Positions 42,991 to 52,577 of a stretch of DNA of 64,000 nucleotides are shown piece by piece. The position numbers and the translations under genes are program-made. The DNA is from JAFAFN01 sp963707555 (lineage in GTDB: Bacteria > Actinomycetota > Acidimicrobiia > Acidimicrobiales > Microtrichaceae): assembly GCA_963707555.1 (NCBI GenBank), contig CAVPQM010000024.1, positions 372,001 to 436,000 of the forward strand. Direction: 5' to 3'. Positions within the stretch are counted from its first letter, which is position 1. Each line of letters starts with the position of its first letter. A model generated the notes under the pieces. It did no database searches. It saw only the letters and a list, made by a program, of their open reading frames with translations, and had not been told where the DNA came from.

Positions 42991-44805
42991 ATGGCGACGC
43001 TCACCAAGGAAACGATCGACGAGATGGTCAAGGGCCGAACCGTCGCGACCGAGTTCCTGGCCACGGTCGATGCACATCGCGACCGGGTCGCCCTGCGGTG
43101 GGCCGAGGACGACGGCTCGTGGGGGTCGATGACCTTCGGCGAGATGGCCGACCGCGTCGCCGCGGCGGCCGCTGGGTTGCGTTCGCTGGGTGTCGGCCAC
43201 GGTGACCGGGTCGTGCTGATGATGCGGAACATCCCGGCGTTCCACTGGCTCGACATGGCCGCGGTGTTCCTGGGAGCGACGCCGGTGTCGATCTACAACT
43301 CGTCGTCCACCGAGCAGGTCGCCTACCTGGCCGGGCACTGCGGGGCGAAGGTCGCGATCGTCGAGAACTCCGGGTTCCTCGGCAAGTTCGTCGCCGCGCG
43401 GTCCGAGCTGCCGCAGCTCGAGGCGCTCGTCGTGCTCGACGCCCGGTCCGAGCTGCCCGAGGGCGTGCTCGACGCCTCGGTGCTCACCGACGCCGACCCG
43501 ATCGACCTGGCGGAGAACGTCCAGCTCGCACAGCCGGACGACCTGGCGACGATCATCTACACCTCGGGGACCACCGGGAACCCCAAGGGCGTCATGCTCT
43601 CGCACTACAACATCGTGTGGACGCTCGAGTCGCTGCTCGCGAGCTTCGGCTGGGAGCGCTCCGAGATGGCCGGCAAGCGGGTCGTGTCGTACCTGCCCAT
43701 GGCGCACATCGCCGAGCGCATGGTGTCGCACTACAACCTGGTCGCCGCGGCGATCGAGGTGTCGACGTGTCCGGAGACCTCGCTGCTCACCACGTACCTG
43801 GGTCAGGTGAAGCCGAACATCGTCTTCGGTGTGCCCCGCGTGTGGGAGAAGGTCTACGCCGGGTTGAGCGCGCTGGTCGCGGGTGACCCGGAGAACGCAC
43901 CGAAGTTCCACGCAGCCGTCGAAGAGGCCATCCCGCTGCGCGAGAAGGTCACCTGGGATCGCGCGACCGAGGCCGAGGTCGCCCGCCTCGAGGAGCTCGA
44001 CGCCGCGAACTTCGCGCTGCTGCGGGCGTTGCTCGGACTCGACGAGGTCGAGCTCGCCGTCACCGGCGCGGCGCCCATCCCGGCACCGCTCATCAGTTGG
44101 TTCCGCGGGATCGGCCTGCCGCTCGCCGAGGTCTACGGCATGAGCGAGAACACCGGTCCCATGACGTTCGAGCGGACGAAGGTCAAGGCGGGCTACGTGG
44201 GTGTCGCGCTGCCGGGCACCGAGGTCTCGATCTTCCCCGACGGCGAGGTGTGCTGCCGGGGTGGCCACGTCTTCCAGGGCTACCTCAACGACCCCGAGAA
44301 GACCGCCGAGGCCCTCGACGACGACGGCTGGCTCCACTCCGGTGACATCGGCGAGATCGACGACGACGGCTACCTGCGCATCGTCGACCGCAAGAAGGAG
44401 CTCATCATCACCGCGGGCGGCAAGAACATCTCGCCCGCCAACCTCGAGGCGGCGCTCAAGACCGCGCCGCTGATCGGCCAGGCGGCGGTGATCGGCGACC
44501 AGCGTCCCTTCGTCTCGGCGCTCGTCGTGATCGACGCCGAGGTCGCACCGGGATGGGCCGCTGCCCAGGGCATCGAGTTCACCACGATCGAGGAGTTCGT
44601 CGCTCGCGAGGACGTCATCGCGGCGATCCACAAGAGCGTCGAGGTGTCCATGGCCGACTTCAACCACGCCGAGAAGGTGAAGAAGGTGCACATCCTCACC
44701 GAGGAGTGGATGCCGGACTCCGAGCTGCTCACCCCGACGTCCAAGCTCAAGCGTCGTGGCGTGAACGCGACCTTCGCCGACGAGATCGAGGCGCTCTACT
44801 CCTGA
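42991..44805 (+). CDS. Long-chain acyl-CoA synthetase (AMP-dependent ligase, FadD15-like)
   Basis: The 604-residue ligase shows the ATP-binding P-loop IIYTSGTTGNPKGVMLSH, LPMAHIAERM, VFGVPRVWEKVY, the adenylate motif EVYGMSENTGP, WLHSGDIGEIDDDGYLRIVDRKKE and the C-terminal lysine context SKLKRRGV. This is the long-chain FadD/FACL branch. It converts fatty acids to acyl-CoA through an acyl-AMP. The ATG is placed by the MATLTKETIDEMV start; upstream codons in frame are not family-like. It pairs with the divergent thiolase. Confidence 0.94.
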   Translation: MATLTKETIDEMVKGRTVATEFLATVDAHRDRVALRWAEDDGSWGSMTFGEMADRVAAAAAGLRSLGVGHGDRVVLMMRNIPAFHWLDMAAVFLGATPVSIYNSSSTEQVAYLAGHCGAKVAIVENSGFLGKFVAARSELPQLEALVVLDARSELPEGVLDASVLTDADPIDLAENVQLAQPDDLATIIYTSGTTGNPKGVMLSHYNIVWTLESLLASFGWERSEMAGKRVVSYLPMAHIAERMVSHYNLVAAAIEVSTCPETSLLTTYLGQVKPNIVFGVPRVWEKVYAGLSALVAGDPENAPKFHAAVEEAIPLREKVTWDRATEAEVARLEELDAANFALLRALLGLDEVELAVTGAAPIPAPLISWFRGIGLPLAEVYGMSENTGPMTFERTKVKAGYVGVALPGTEVSIFPDGEVCCRGGHVFQGYLNDPEKTAEALDDDGWLHSGDIGEIDDDGYLRIVDRKKELIITAGGKNISPANLEAALKTAPLIGQAAVIGDQRPFVSALVVIDAEVAPGWAAAQGIEFTTIEEFVAREDVIAAIHKSVEVSMADFNHAEKVKKVHILTEEWMPDSELLTPTSKLKRRGVNATFADEIEALYS

Positions 44806-44867
44806 GTCGCCCTGACGTGCGCGGCTGCGACGTGGTCTGCGGCGACGACGACCAGCTGGGCCCGCGG

Positions 44868-45830
44868 TCAGTCCGGCAGGCCGAACTGACCGGGCTGCAC
44901 GTTGAGCTGAGCGAGCAGCGCCTGCACCTCGGCGTCGTTCAACAGGCTGACCAGTCGGGTCAGCGACACCAGCGCCTCGGGCGTGACCTGCAGCCCGACG
45001 CGCACGACCTCGGCCGAGGTGGCGGGGTCGAGCAGCGACCCGATCGCATCGAGATGTGCGAGCAGCCCCATCACGCGCGGCTCCTCGGCGAAGCGCTGCT
45101 GAGCCTCTTGCACGACGGCCGGGTTCGACTGGAGCACCGAGGCGGCGAACACGGCGAGGACCGACGTGACCGCCTGGTCCGCGCTGAGCAGACCCAGGCC
45201 CTGCGGGTCGATCTCGGTGAGCAGGGTGTTGAGCCCGCTGAGCGTCGCCGGGTCGATCTTGGCGACCGCGGTCGCGACCGCCTCGATGAGCTGCCGGTTC
45301 AGGCCGTCGACCGCAGCGATCGACGCGGCGTTGATCTGCGAGGCGAACTCCTGCAGGCGGGCGAGCACCTCGGGATCGATCTGGGAGATGATCATGGCGC
45401 CCAGGTCGATCTGCGGCGCGCCGACGATCAGCGCACCCAGGTCCTGCAGGCCGCTGGCGTCGATCGCCGCCTGCTCGATCGCGGCGAGGTCGACGTCGAA
45501 CAAGGTGGCCAGGTCGACGTTCTGCAGTCCGGCGAGCCCGTTCAGCAGCGCCGGGTCGGCGGCGATCTGGGAGATCATCGTGGCGAGCGTCGCGTCGACC
45601 GACGGCGCGGCCACCGCGGCCCGACGCGGCATCGTGGTGGTGGTCGTCGTGGTGGGCAAGGGCCCTCGGCGGATCACCGTGGTGGGCACCGCCTCGTTGG
45701 CGCTGACCTCCTCGGCGGCGAGTGCGGTCGTGTCGGTCGACGACGAGCATGCTCCGGCAGTCACGGCGACGGCCGCGACGAGGGCGACCCAACCGATCGC
45801 TCGCGGCGTCCTCAGGTGTCCTGCTCGCAC
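44868..45830 (-). CDS. Lipoprotein with Leu/Ile/Ala-rich helical repeats, unknown family
   Basis: About 320 residues. GTG 45830 is chosen because GGAGGAGAGCA lies just upstream and the lipoprotein signal (ALVAAVAVTAGAC) then begins near the N-terminus. After a linker with a seven-Thr run, the protein is almost entirely short helices with recurring IDPxxLxxL, DLAAI and LNxLLxEIDP elements (for example KIDPATLSGLNTLLTEIDP, QIDPEVLARLQEF), spaced about 30-40 residues apart. There are no Cys beyond the lipobox. I recognise no family. It may be a cell-envelope scaffold or binding protein. Confidence 0.68.
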   Translation of the reverse strand: MRAGHLRTPRAIGWVALVAAVAVTAGACSSSTDTTALAAEEVSANEAVPTTVIRRGPLPTTTTTTTMPRRAAVAAPSVDATLATMISQIAADPALLNGLAGLQNVDLATLFDVDLAAIEQAAIDASGLQDLGALIVGAPQIDLGAMIISQIDPEVLARLQEFASQINAASIAAVDGLNRQLIEAVATAVAKIDPATLSGLNTLLTEIDPQGLGLLSADQAVTSVLAVFAASVLQSNPAVVQEAQQRFAEEPRVMGLLAHLDAIGSLLDPATSAEVVRVGLQVTPEALVSLTRLVSLLNDAEVQALLAQLNVQPGQFGLPD

Positions 45831-46017
45831 TGCTCTCCTCCGTCCGCCCGACCTCGGCCCGGGATGGCTGCATCGGCCCGGCCCGGGGCCGCTGCCGAAG
45901 GTCAACGGTACGGAGCGCGCGCCCCGGTGGCAAGGGTCCTGGCGGGGTAGATGCCCCAGCCGGTGCGGGTTCTCAGACGCTGAGGGTGCTCGGCGGCCGC
46001 GTCGGTCCGGTCGCTCG

Positions 46018-46500
46018 TCAGGAGCGAGGACGCTGGTCGCGCAGCGGGTCGACGACCACCATCCGGGGGTCGACCTCGCCCGGCTTGAGCGGGCGCATGA
46101 GCAGGTCCATCGCCGACCAGAGGGTCCGCGACGACTGGAAGAACACGATCGGACCAGCCAGCGCGATCACGATCTCGGCGACGAGCAGCGGTGCGATCGG
46201 TGGACTGTCGGGGAAGTACGAGAACGTCGCCCCCGCCAGGACGATCAACATGAGGCCCATCACGCAGACGGTGTTCACCCCGATCGCGCCGATCCAGTGC
46301 CCGTCGACGCGCTCGAACTGGAACGAGCAGGTCGGGCAGCGCTCCTTCATGGTGAACCACCGCTGGAACAGGCGACGACCGCCGCACACCGGGCATGCTC
46401 CGAAGAGTCCCCGCAGGAGGATCTTCCGGGGCTTCTCGTCGAGCTGTACCGCCGAGGGGACCTCGGGAAGCGGGCGACGCCGCCGTGCCGGAGTGGTCAT
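46018..46500 (-). CDS. DUF983 family membrane protein
   Basis: The 160-residue protein has the DUF983 zinc-ribbon pattern GLFGACPVCGGRRLF...CPTCSFQFERVDGHWIGA, followed by two hydrophobic helices (NTVCVMGLMLIVLAGATF and LLVAEIVIALAGPIVFF). Four Cys in two CxxC pairs probably bind zinc. The function of DUF983 is unknown. It is downstream of the PH-like and LtrA genes on the same strand. Confidence 0.82.
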   Translation of the reverse strand: MTTPARRRRPLPEVPSAVQLDEKPRKILLRGLFGACPVCGGRRLFQRWFTMKERCPTCSFQFERVDGHWIGAIGVNTVCVMGLMLIVLAGATFSYFPDSPPIAPLLVAEIVIALAGPIVFFQSSRTLWSAMDLLMRPLKPGEVDPRMVVVDPLRDQRPRS

Positions 46501-46542
46501 GGTCCCAGTGAAGCCCATCGCACCGGTGGGTGCACGATCGGG

Positions 46543-46998
46543 TCAGTCCTCGCCCAGGATCAGGTCGAGCGCCGCCAGGTCCTCGTCGCGGGAGCCGGGC
46601 AGCAGCCGTGCCGGGAACTGCGCCGGGCCCGCCCCCAACAGGATGTGGTGCGACGAGTCCAGCATCTCGGCCTCGAACCAGCGCCACCCTCCGGAGCGCA
46701 CCCGGACGGTGGCGATCTCGCGACGTGGCAGCCGCCGGACGGTGTACCAGCCGACGACGTCACGCACGGTCGTGTCGTCGACCTCGATGAAGCAGCCGCG
46801 GCCTGCCGCGAAGCTGACCACGGCGACCACGCCGCTGACGACGATCACCGACCAGAACGACACGCCCAGGTGCTCGTCGTTCCACGCGCCCCACAGGACG
46901 GTCGCCACCAGCAGGGTCGAGGCGATGATGCCCACCATGAACAGCGGTGCGGCCAGCAGCGTCGTGCCGCGCAGACGCCGCCGCGTCGGGTCAGCCAC
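46543..46998 (-). CDS. Small two-helix membrane protein with PH-like domain
   Basis: The 151-residue protein has two membrane helices (LLAAPLFMVGIIASTLLVATVLW and VIVVSGVVAVVSFAAG). A C-terminal strand-rich domain follows (IEVDDTTVRDVVGWYTVRRLPRREIATVRV, then GWRWFEAEML), which looks like a bacterial PH-like domain. The ATG overlaps the LtrA stop by 8 bp, so the two are co-translated. The function is unknown. Confidence 0.65.
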   Translation of the reverse strand: MADPTRRRLRGTTLLAAPLFMVGIIASTLLVATVLWGAWNDEHLGVSFWSVIVVSGVVAVVSFAAGRGCFIEVDDTTVRDVVGWYTVRRLPRREIATVRVRSGGWRWFEAEMLDSSHHILLGAGPAQFPARLLPGSRDEDLAALDLILGED

Positions 46999-48170
46999 CG
47001 GCGCCGGCTCCGGCTCCGGCCGAGCTGGTCGCCCTGATCCTGGTGACCGCGACCACCAGCAGCACCATGACCGCAGCGAGCACGATGCTCGTGCCCTCGA
47101 TGCCGGCGGGATCGATGACGACCGCGACCGCGCCGATCACCCCGACCACGGCAGCGGCACCCAGGTGTGCCGCGACGGCTCCGGAGGATCCGTCGGTGCT
47201 CAACCGGGTGATGAGCGCGAGGCAGACCAGCACGATGGCGAGCGGGATCGCCAGGTACGGGATCGCTTGTTCGGCGACCGCGTGCTCGTCGATGAGCACC
47301 ACGCGGGCGGTCCCGACCGCGATGCCCACGATGGCCAGGTGCAGCGGCAGGTGGAGGAGCATCCACGCGTGGTGCCCGCGGTGGTCCTTCGGGGGCCCGG
47401 CCACGGGCACGTCCGCGAAGTAGATCCACCAGATCGCGAACACGATCACGAACGTGCCGGCCAGGCAGATCAGGTCGAGTCCCTCCATCTGCTCCTCGGT
47501 CGCGGACAGGGCGGTCTTCACGAACGACTCACCCAGCATGATGATCGTGAACGCACCGAAGCGCTCGACCAGGTGCTCACGGTCGCGACGTTCGCCGGCC
47601 AGGGGGTCGGGACGCAGCGTGGGGACCAGGACCGCGGCGATCGCGAGCAACCAGCCGACGACGTAGATGGGGTCGCCCCACAGCGGGGTCGACAGCAACA
47701 GCGCCGCGGCGACGACGTTGCCGACCACACGTGGCCGCACGTAGCTGCGCAGCGCCGGGTCGTCGCGCTCGGCGCGCCACTGCATGGCCGCCATGGTCAG
47801 GCAGATGACCCCGAGGATCGGGCCCGACGTACTCGCTGTGTCGGTAGGTGCCGTCCGACGCCGACACGGCGGCGAGCACGAGCAGCAGCATCTGGGTCAG
47901 CACCAACAGCCGCATCGTCAGCTTCTGGGATCGGTGCACGTTGAACAGCAGCGACGTCTGGAGCCAGGTGATCCAGATGACCCCGAACACCAGCACGAGC
48001 CAGACCAGGTCCGGGACGGTCGGCGACATGGAGTACGAGTGCGACAGGACCACGACCGCTGCCACGAACACCAGGTCGTAGAAGAGCTCCAGCGCCGCCG
48101 GTGACGGTGCTCCGGGGACCGACGGACGTTCGAGCGCGGGGGTTCCTGAGGTCGGTGGGGAGTCGTGCAC
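46991..48170 (-). CDS. Low temperature requirement protein A (LtrA) family membrane protein, frame interrupted
   Basis: About 393 residues with roughly 10 membrane helices. The N-terminus has the LtrA signature ALELFYDLVFVAAVVVLSH, then VWLVLVFGVIWITWLQTSLLFN. At about 47822 the frame shifts by +1 at a GGGCCC run. The continuation GPILGVICLTMAAMQWRAER includes EHLVERFGAFTIIMLGESFV, the second conserved LtrA motif. The function is unclear; LtrA was named for growth at low temperature in Listeria. It is followed by the PH-like gene in an operon. Confidence 0.87.
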
Positions 48171-48489
48171 ACCGACAGGCTAGGGGGAGACCCTCGCGAC
48201 CCGGACCGGGCCGATGGAGGGGTGGACGGCTCGATCGGCTACAGTGCCCAGGTACCAACTGGCCGGCAATGCGCCCAGAGGCAGCGTTGAAACGGTCCCC
48301 GGTCCCGGCGACACTCCGATTCGGAGCGGTCCAGCGGGACGGGCGGGCGTCCGGTGCCAGCGCTCGGCCAGTCCACTTCCCGGCGGTCCATGCCTCGTCC
48401 CGCCGATCACCACACTGACGAACCGCGCCACCCGGCGCCCTGCCCTCCGTGCCGTACCCGGCCGGGGGCCACCGATTTCTGGAGTACTT
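48171..48489. other. Intergenic region / probable long leader of the DEAD-box gene
   Basis: About 320 bases between divergent LtrA and helicase genes. I see no coding pattern. Long 5' leaders are usual for cold-shock DEAD-box helicase mRNAs, so a structured leader is possible, but no specific element is recognised. Confidence 0.4.
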
Positions 48490-49936
48490 GTGTCTGAATA
48501 CCCTGCTGCGTCGACCGACGCGGTCCCTTCTCCCGTGGACGGCGAGCCCGTCGACCCGTCCGACGTGCCGAGCTTCGAGTCGCTGGGGGTCCCCGCGGCG
48601 ACCGCCGCGTCCCTCACCGCGCGCGGCATCACCGCACCGTTCCCGATCCAGGCAGCGACGATCCCCCCGGCCCTCGCCGGCAAGGACGTCTGCGGTCGTG
48701 CGCCGACCGGCGCCGGCAAGACCCTGGCCTTCGGCATCCCGCTCGTGCAGCGCGTGCGTCGCGCCCGCGCCGCACCGCCCCACAGCGCTGGTGCTGGCAC
48801 CGACGCGTGAGCTCGCCGCGCAGATCTGCGACGAGCTGCGTCAGCTCGCCGACCCCGACCAGTCCGTCGAGGCGTTCTACGGCGGCGTCGGCTTCGGCGC
48901 CCAGCTGCGGGCGCTGCGTGCGGGCGTCGACATCGCCGTCGCCTGCCCGGGCCGCCTCGCGGATCTGATCCAGCAGGGCCAGGTCAAGCTCGGCGACGTC
49001 GAGCTCGTCGTGCTCGACGAGGCGGACCGCATGGCCGACATGGGCTTCCTGCCCGAGGTCAAGCGTCTGCTCGACGCGTGCGCCGACAAGCGCCAGACGC
49101 TGCTGTTCTCGGCGACGCTCGACGGTGACGTCGACGTCATCATCCGCCGCTACATGGATCATCCCGTTCGGCACGAGTTCGCCGGCGACGACACCATGGG
49201 CGACAACGCCGAGCACGTGTTCTGGGGCGTCGAGCGTCAGGACCGCCTCGAGGTCGCGGCGCGCATCATCGCCCAGACCGGCCCGACGGTCGTGTTCTGC
49301 CGGACCAAGCGTGGCGCCGACCGCGTCGCCAAGCAGCTCGACAAGCGCGGCGTGACCGCCGTGGCCATCCACGGCGACCGGAGCCAGAGCCAGCGCGAGC
49401 GTGCGCTCGAGGACTTCCGCCAGGGCCGCGCCCGGGCGATCGTCGCGACCGACGTCGCCGCTCGCGGCATCCACGTCGACGGCGTCACGTGCGTCATCCA
49501 CTTCGACCCGTCCGAGGACGCGAAGGACTACGTGCACCGCTCCGGTCGCACCGGTCGCGCAGGGGCCGAGGGCACCGTGATCAGCTTCATCAGCTCGGAT
49601 CAGCGACGTGACCTCGTGCGCCAGCAGCGCGGCCTGGGACGTGACATCCAGGTCATCGGTGCCGACCCCGCGGCGCTGCCCGAGGCTCCGCCCTTCGTCG
49701 CGCCGCCTGCATCGGACCGACGCCCTGCGGGTCCTGCCCGCTCGGGTGGCGGTCGCCCCGGAGGCGGCCGTTCGCGTCGCCAGGGCGGTGGCGGTCGCTC
49801 CAACGGCCAGGGGCCCAAGGGGCGTTCCGGCCAGAAGAGCGCCGGCCAGAAGGCCGGTGGTCAGAAGGCCGGCCAGGGTGCTCGGACCCAGGGTTCCGGC
49901 GGCCAGCACCGGTCGAGGAAGCCCGTCGCTCGATGA
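48490..49936 (+). CDS. DEAD-box RNA helicase, frame interrupted after motif I
   Basis: Start GTG 48490 (GGAG upstream). The first frame carries the Q-motif region (FESLGVPAATAASLTARGITAPFPIQ) and Walker A (APTGAGKT). At about 48778 (CCGCCCC) the frame shifts +1. The second frame carries APTREL, CPGRLADL, VVLDEADRMADMGF, FSATLD, ATDVAARGIHVDGV and HRSGRTGRAG, all in order. The C-terminal 110 residues are Gly/Gln/Arg/Lys-rich, with repeated SAGQKAGGQKAGQ elements, and probably bind RNA. It unwinds RNA duplexes in ribosome assembly or mRNA decay, likely at low temperature. Confidence 0.92.
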
Positions 49937-50019
49937 GCCCGACGCACCTGCCTGAGCATCGTCTCACGGTGAGGAAAAATCATGACCACTTCGGTCAGCA
50001 ATCACCTACCGTGACCGTC

Positions 50020-50559
50020 ATGTCGACCTCGGCCTCGGATCCACTGGCGTCTGCCACGAGCGCCGCTGAGCTGGTCCTGGCCCCGTCCCCCGACGTCGGC
50101 CGCACCCCGAACGCAGTGCCGCAGCCGGCCGAATCGGCGGCCCGACTGCGCGCGCCACGCCAACTCGAGGGCGAGATGCTCGACACCGAGATCCTCGCCG
50201 AGATCGCCGGCGGCCTCGCAGCGTCGGTCGGCCCACCCCACCCCGTGGGCGAGGGCGCGATCGAACGGGTCCGCGTGCTCGCCACCGAGGGCTACGACGC
50301 CTGGGTGATGATCTGGGGTCCCGGGGCCGAGATCGCCGAGCACGACCACGACGGCTCCCTCGGGGTGCTGCACGTGATCGACGGCGAGCTCGCAGAGGTC
50401 GTCGTGGACGGCGACATCGAGCACCGACGGCGTCTGCCCGTCGGCGAGACGACCGAGTTCGCAGCCACGCATCGGCACGCACTCGAGAACCCGTCGATGG
50501 TGACCGCCCGCTCGGTGAACGTGTACTCGCCGCCGCTGGGCTCCGCGATCGTCGACTGA
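50020..50559 (+). CDS. Cysteine-dioxygenase-like cupin protein
   Basis: The 179-residue protein shows the cysteine dioxygenase-type cupin: WVMIWGPGAEIAEHDHDGSLGVLHVIDGELAEVVVDG (metal ligands in HDH) and the downstream THRHALENPS His. Cysteine dioxygenases oxidise L-Cys to cysteine sulfinate using Fe(II) and O2; related thiol dioxygenases use other thiols. The first 45 residues are low-complexity. A large hairpin follows the gene. Confidence 0.75.
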   Translation: MSTSASDPLASATSAAELVLAPSPDVGRTPNAVPQPAESAARLRAPRQLEGEMLDTEILAEIAGGLAASVGPPHPVGEGAIERVRVLATEGYDAWVMIWGPGAEIAEHDHDGSLGVLHVIDGELAEVVVDGDIEHRRRLPVGETTEFAATHRHALENPSMVTARSVNVYSPPLGSAIVD

Positions 50560-50582
50560 TCCCCCTCCTCGATCGAACTCCG

Positions 50583-50630
50583 ACATCCGATCTCGATTCG
50601 GGGCTGCGGCCCCGAATCGGAGTCGGATGT
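50583..50630 (+). terminator. Large imperfect hairpin after the cysteine-dioxygenase-like gene
   Basis: The arms 50583-50604 and about 50608-50630 pair over about 22 positions with two mismatches (outer ACATCCGA/TCGGATGT, inner GATTCGGGGC/GCCCCGAATC). The hairpin begins 24 bases past the stop. No T-tract. Confidence 0.65.
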
Positions 50631-50694
50631 GCAGTTGGGGCCGGACCCCACAGCGGTCGGGCAGTGGTCGGCCTCTGCCGTGGACGGGGATCAT

Positions 50695-50711
50695 TTAGCT
50701 TGGTAAACTAA
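50695..50711 (+). promoter_or_regulatory. Imperfect palindrome overlapping a -10 element; probable MarR operator and leaderless promoter
   Basis: TTAGCTTGGTAAACTAA has TTAG/CTAA outer arms and contains TAAACT (50704-50709), a TANNNT -10 hexamer. The coding ATG at 50717 lies 7 bases after that hexamer, exactly where transcription should begin, and there is no ribosome site. The protein's own MarR domain would be the natural ligand of this site. Confidence 0.55.
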
Positions 50712-50716
50712 CTTTC

Positions 50717-52498
50717 ATGTCGTCGTCCAACGATCCCGTCCAGCTCGCCGCCGAGCTCCGACTGAGTGTCACACGCCTCGCCCGACGACTGCGCCAGGCC
50801 GCCGACATGGGACTCTCGCCGAGCCTCCTCTCGGCGCTCGCGATCGTGCACCTTCACGGCCCGCTCACGCTGGGTGCCCTCGCCGAGATCGAGGGTGTGT
50901 CGCCTCCGACGGTGACCAAGGTGGTCAACCGCCTCCAGGAGGACGACCTGGTCGAGCGGATCGTCGATCCGACCGACAAGCGGGTCTGCCGGGTGTCGAC
51001 GACCGCCGCGGGCGACACCCTGCTGGAGGCCTCTCGCGAGCGCAAGACCGCCTGGCTGAGCGAACGGCTCGCAGCCCTCGACGCCGAGCAGCTCGCCACC
51101 CTGGCCGCGGCAGCGGTCGTGCTCGAGCAGCTGAGCGCGACGGAGCAGTTGACCGCCGGATCAGGCAAACACGTCGGAGCAGCGATGACCAGGCTCCGAC
51201 TCGCCACGAGCGAGACCTTCGCCTCACTGCAGGTCAGGAACTTCCGTCTCTTCTTCATCGGCCAGGCCGTGTCGCAGATCGGCACCTGGCTCTGCATGGT
51301 CGCCCAGACGCTGCTCATCCTGGAGCTGACCGGCAGCGGCATCGCCCTCGGTCTGCTGGCCGCGGCGCAGTTCGGTCCCGTGCTGCTGCTCGGCGCGTGG
51401 GCGGGGGTCGTCGCCGACCGGTCCGACAAGCGACGTCTGCTGATGATCGTGCAGTCCCTGTCGATGCTGCAGAGCTTCGTCCTCGCCGCGCTCGCGTTCT
51501 CGGGCTCACCCCCGGTCGCGCTGATCTACGCGGTGGCCTTCGCCGGCGGTGTGCTGACAGCGTTCGACAGCCCGGCGCGACGGTCCTTCGTCGTCGAGAT
51601 GGTCCCGCGGGACCACATCAACAACGCGGTCAGCCTGAACAGCGCGATCATGACCGGCGCGAGGGTCGTCGGTCCCGCACTCGCCGGAGTGCTCGTCGCC
51701 ACGGTCGGGTTCGGCTGGACCTTCCTCATCGACGGCGTGTCGTACGTCGCGGTGCTCGCCGGCCTGCTGCTCATGCGCCCCGCGGAGCTGCACTCGGCAC
51801 CGCTCGTCGCTCGGGCGAAGGGTCAGGTCCGAGCCGGGCTGCGCTACGCAGCGAGCGTGCCGCAGCTGCTCGTCCCGCTCGTCATGATGGCGGTGATCGG
51901 TACCTTCGCCTTCAACTTCCAGGTCGTGTTCCCCGTGTTCGTCATCGACGACCTGGGTGGGACGCAGTCCACGTTCACGCTGCTGTTCTCGGTGCTCAGC
52001 GTCGGCTCGCTCGTCGGAGCGCTCGCCGTCGCCCGCAGGACCTCGTCGTCGGTGCGCAGGGTCGGCACGACAGCGCTCGCCTTCGGTGGGGCGATGGCAG
52101 CGCTCGCCGTCGCACCCAACCAGGCCGTGGCGTTCGCCATCGGTCCCCTGATCGGCATCGCCAGCATCTCGTTCATGACCGCGTCGACCGCGATCGTCCA
52201 GACCGAGTCCCTGGCGGCGATGCGCGGTCGGGTGCTGGCGCTCCAGTCGATGGTGTTCCTCGGCAGCACGCCCATCGGTGGACCGATCCTGGGCTGGGTC
52301 GCCGAGCACCTCGGCGCACGTTACGCCGTCGGCCTCGGCGCGCTGGCCTGCGTCGCCGCAGGCACCTGGGGGCTCTGGATGGTCCGACGACGTGGACTCG
52401 ACCGGCCCGGCCTCTCACCCGGCGAGGTGCTGGACGTGACCGACGACGAGAGCGACGAGGTCCTCCCGACCGTGACGGCGGGGACTGCTTCGGCCTGA
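50717..52498 (+). CDS. MarR-type regulator fused to a major facilitator transporter (EntS-like MFS)
   Basis: The 593-residue protein has two parts. Residues 1-150 are a MarR domain with winged helix (LTLGALAEIEGVSPPTVTKVVNRLQEDDLVERIVDPTDKRVCRV). Residues about 160-565 are an MFS transporter with 10-12 helices (FRLFFIGQAVSQIGTWLCMVAQ, LGAWAGVVADRSDKRRLL, FDSPARRSFVVEMVP), as in the EntS/MFS_3 efflux branch. An internal ATG at 51186 with an upstream GGAG could start a separate MFS protein, but there is no stop between the parts. The product may be a drug or metabolite exporter with a built-in transcription factor. The next gene is an ABC exporter. Confidence 0.85.
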   Translation: MSSSNDPVQLAAELRLSVTRLARRLRQAADMGLSPSLLSALAIVHLHGPLTLGALAEIEGVSPPTVTKVVNRLQEDDLVERIVDPTDKRVCRVSTTAAGDTLLEASRERKTAWLSERLAALDAEQLATLAAAAVVLEQLSATEQLTAGSGKHVGAAMTRLRLATSETFASLQVRNFRLFFIGQAVSQIGTWLCMVAQTLLILELTGSGIALGLLAAAQFGPVLLLGAWAGVVADRSDKRRLLMIVQSLSMLQSFVLAALAFSGSPPVALIYAVAFAGGVLTAFDSPARRSFVVEMVPRDHINNAVSLNSAIMTGARVVGPALAGVLVATVGFGWTFLIDGVSYVAVLAGLLLMRPAELHSAPLVARAKGQVRAGLRYAASVPQLLVPLVMMAVIGTFAFNFQVVFPVFVIDDLGGTQSTFTLLFSVLSVGSLVGALAVARRTSSSVRRVGTTALAFGGAMAALAVAPNQAVAFAIGPLIGIASISFMTASTAIVQTESLAAMRGRVLALQSMVFLGSTPIGGPILGWVAEHLGARYAVGLGALACVAAGTWGLWMVRRRGLDRPGLSPGEVLDVTDDESDEVLPTVTAGTASA

Positions 52499-52577
52499 GG
52501 CAGTGTTGACGAGGTGCGTCGATGCCCCTGCGGGTCGAACTCGTGCAACTCGTGACGGTGCTGATGGAGATGAAGTG

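Noticed and set aside
42664..45933. 1089-codon minus-strand open frame across the acyl-CoA ligase
   Set aside because: Antisense shadow of a clear FadD gene, with no recognisable domain.
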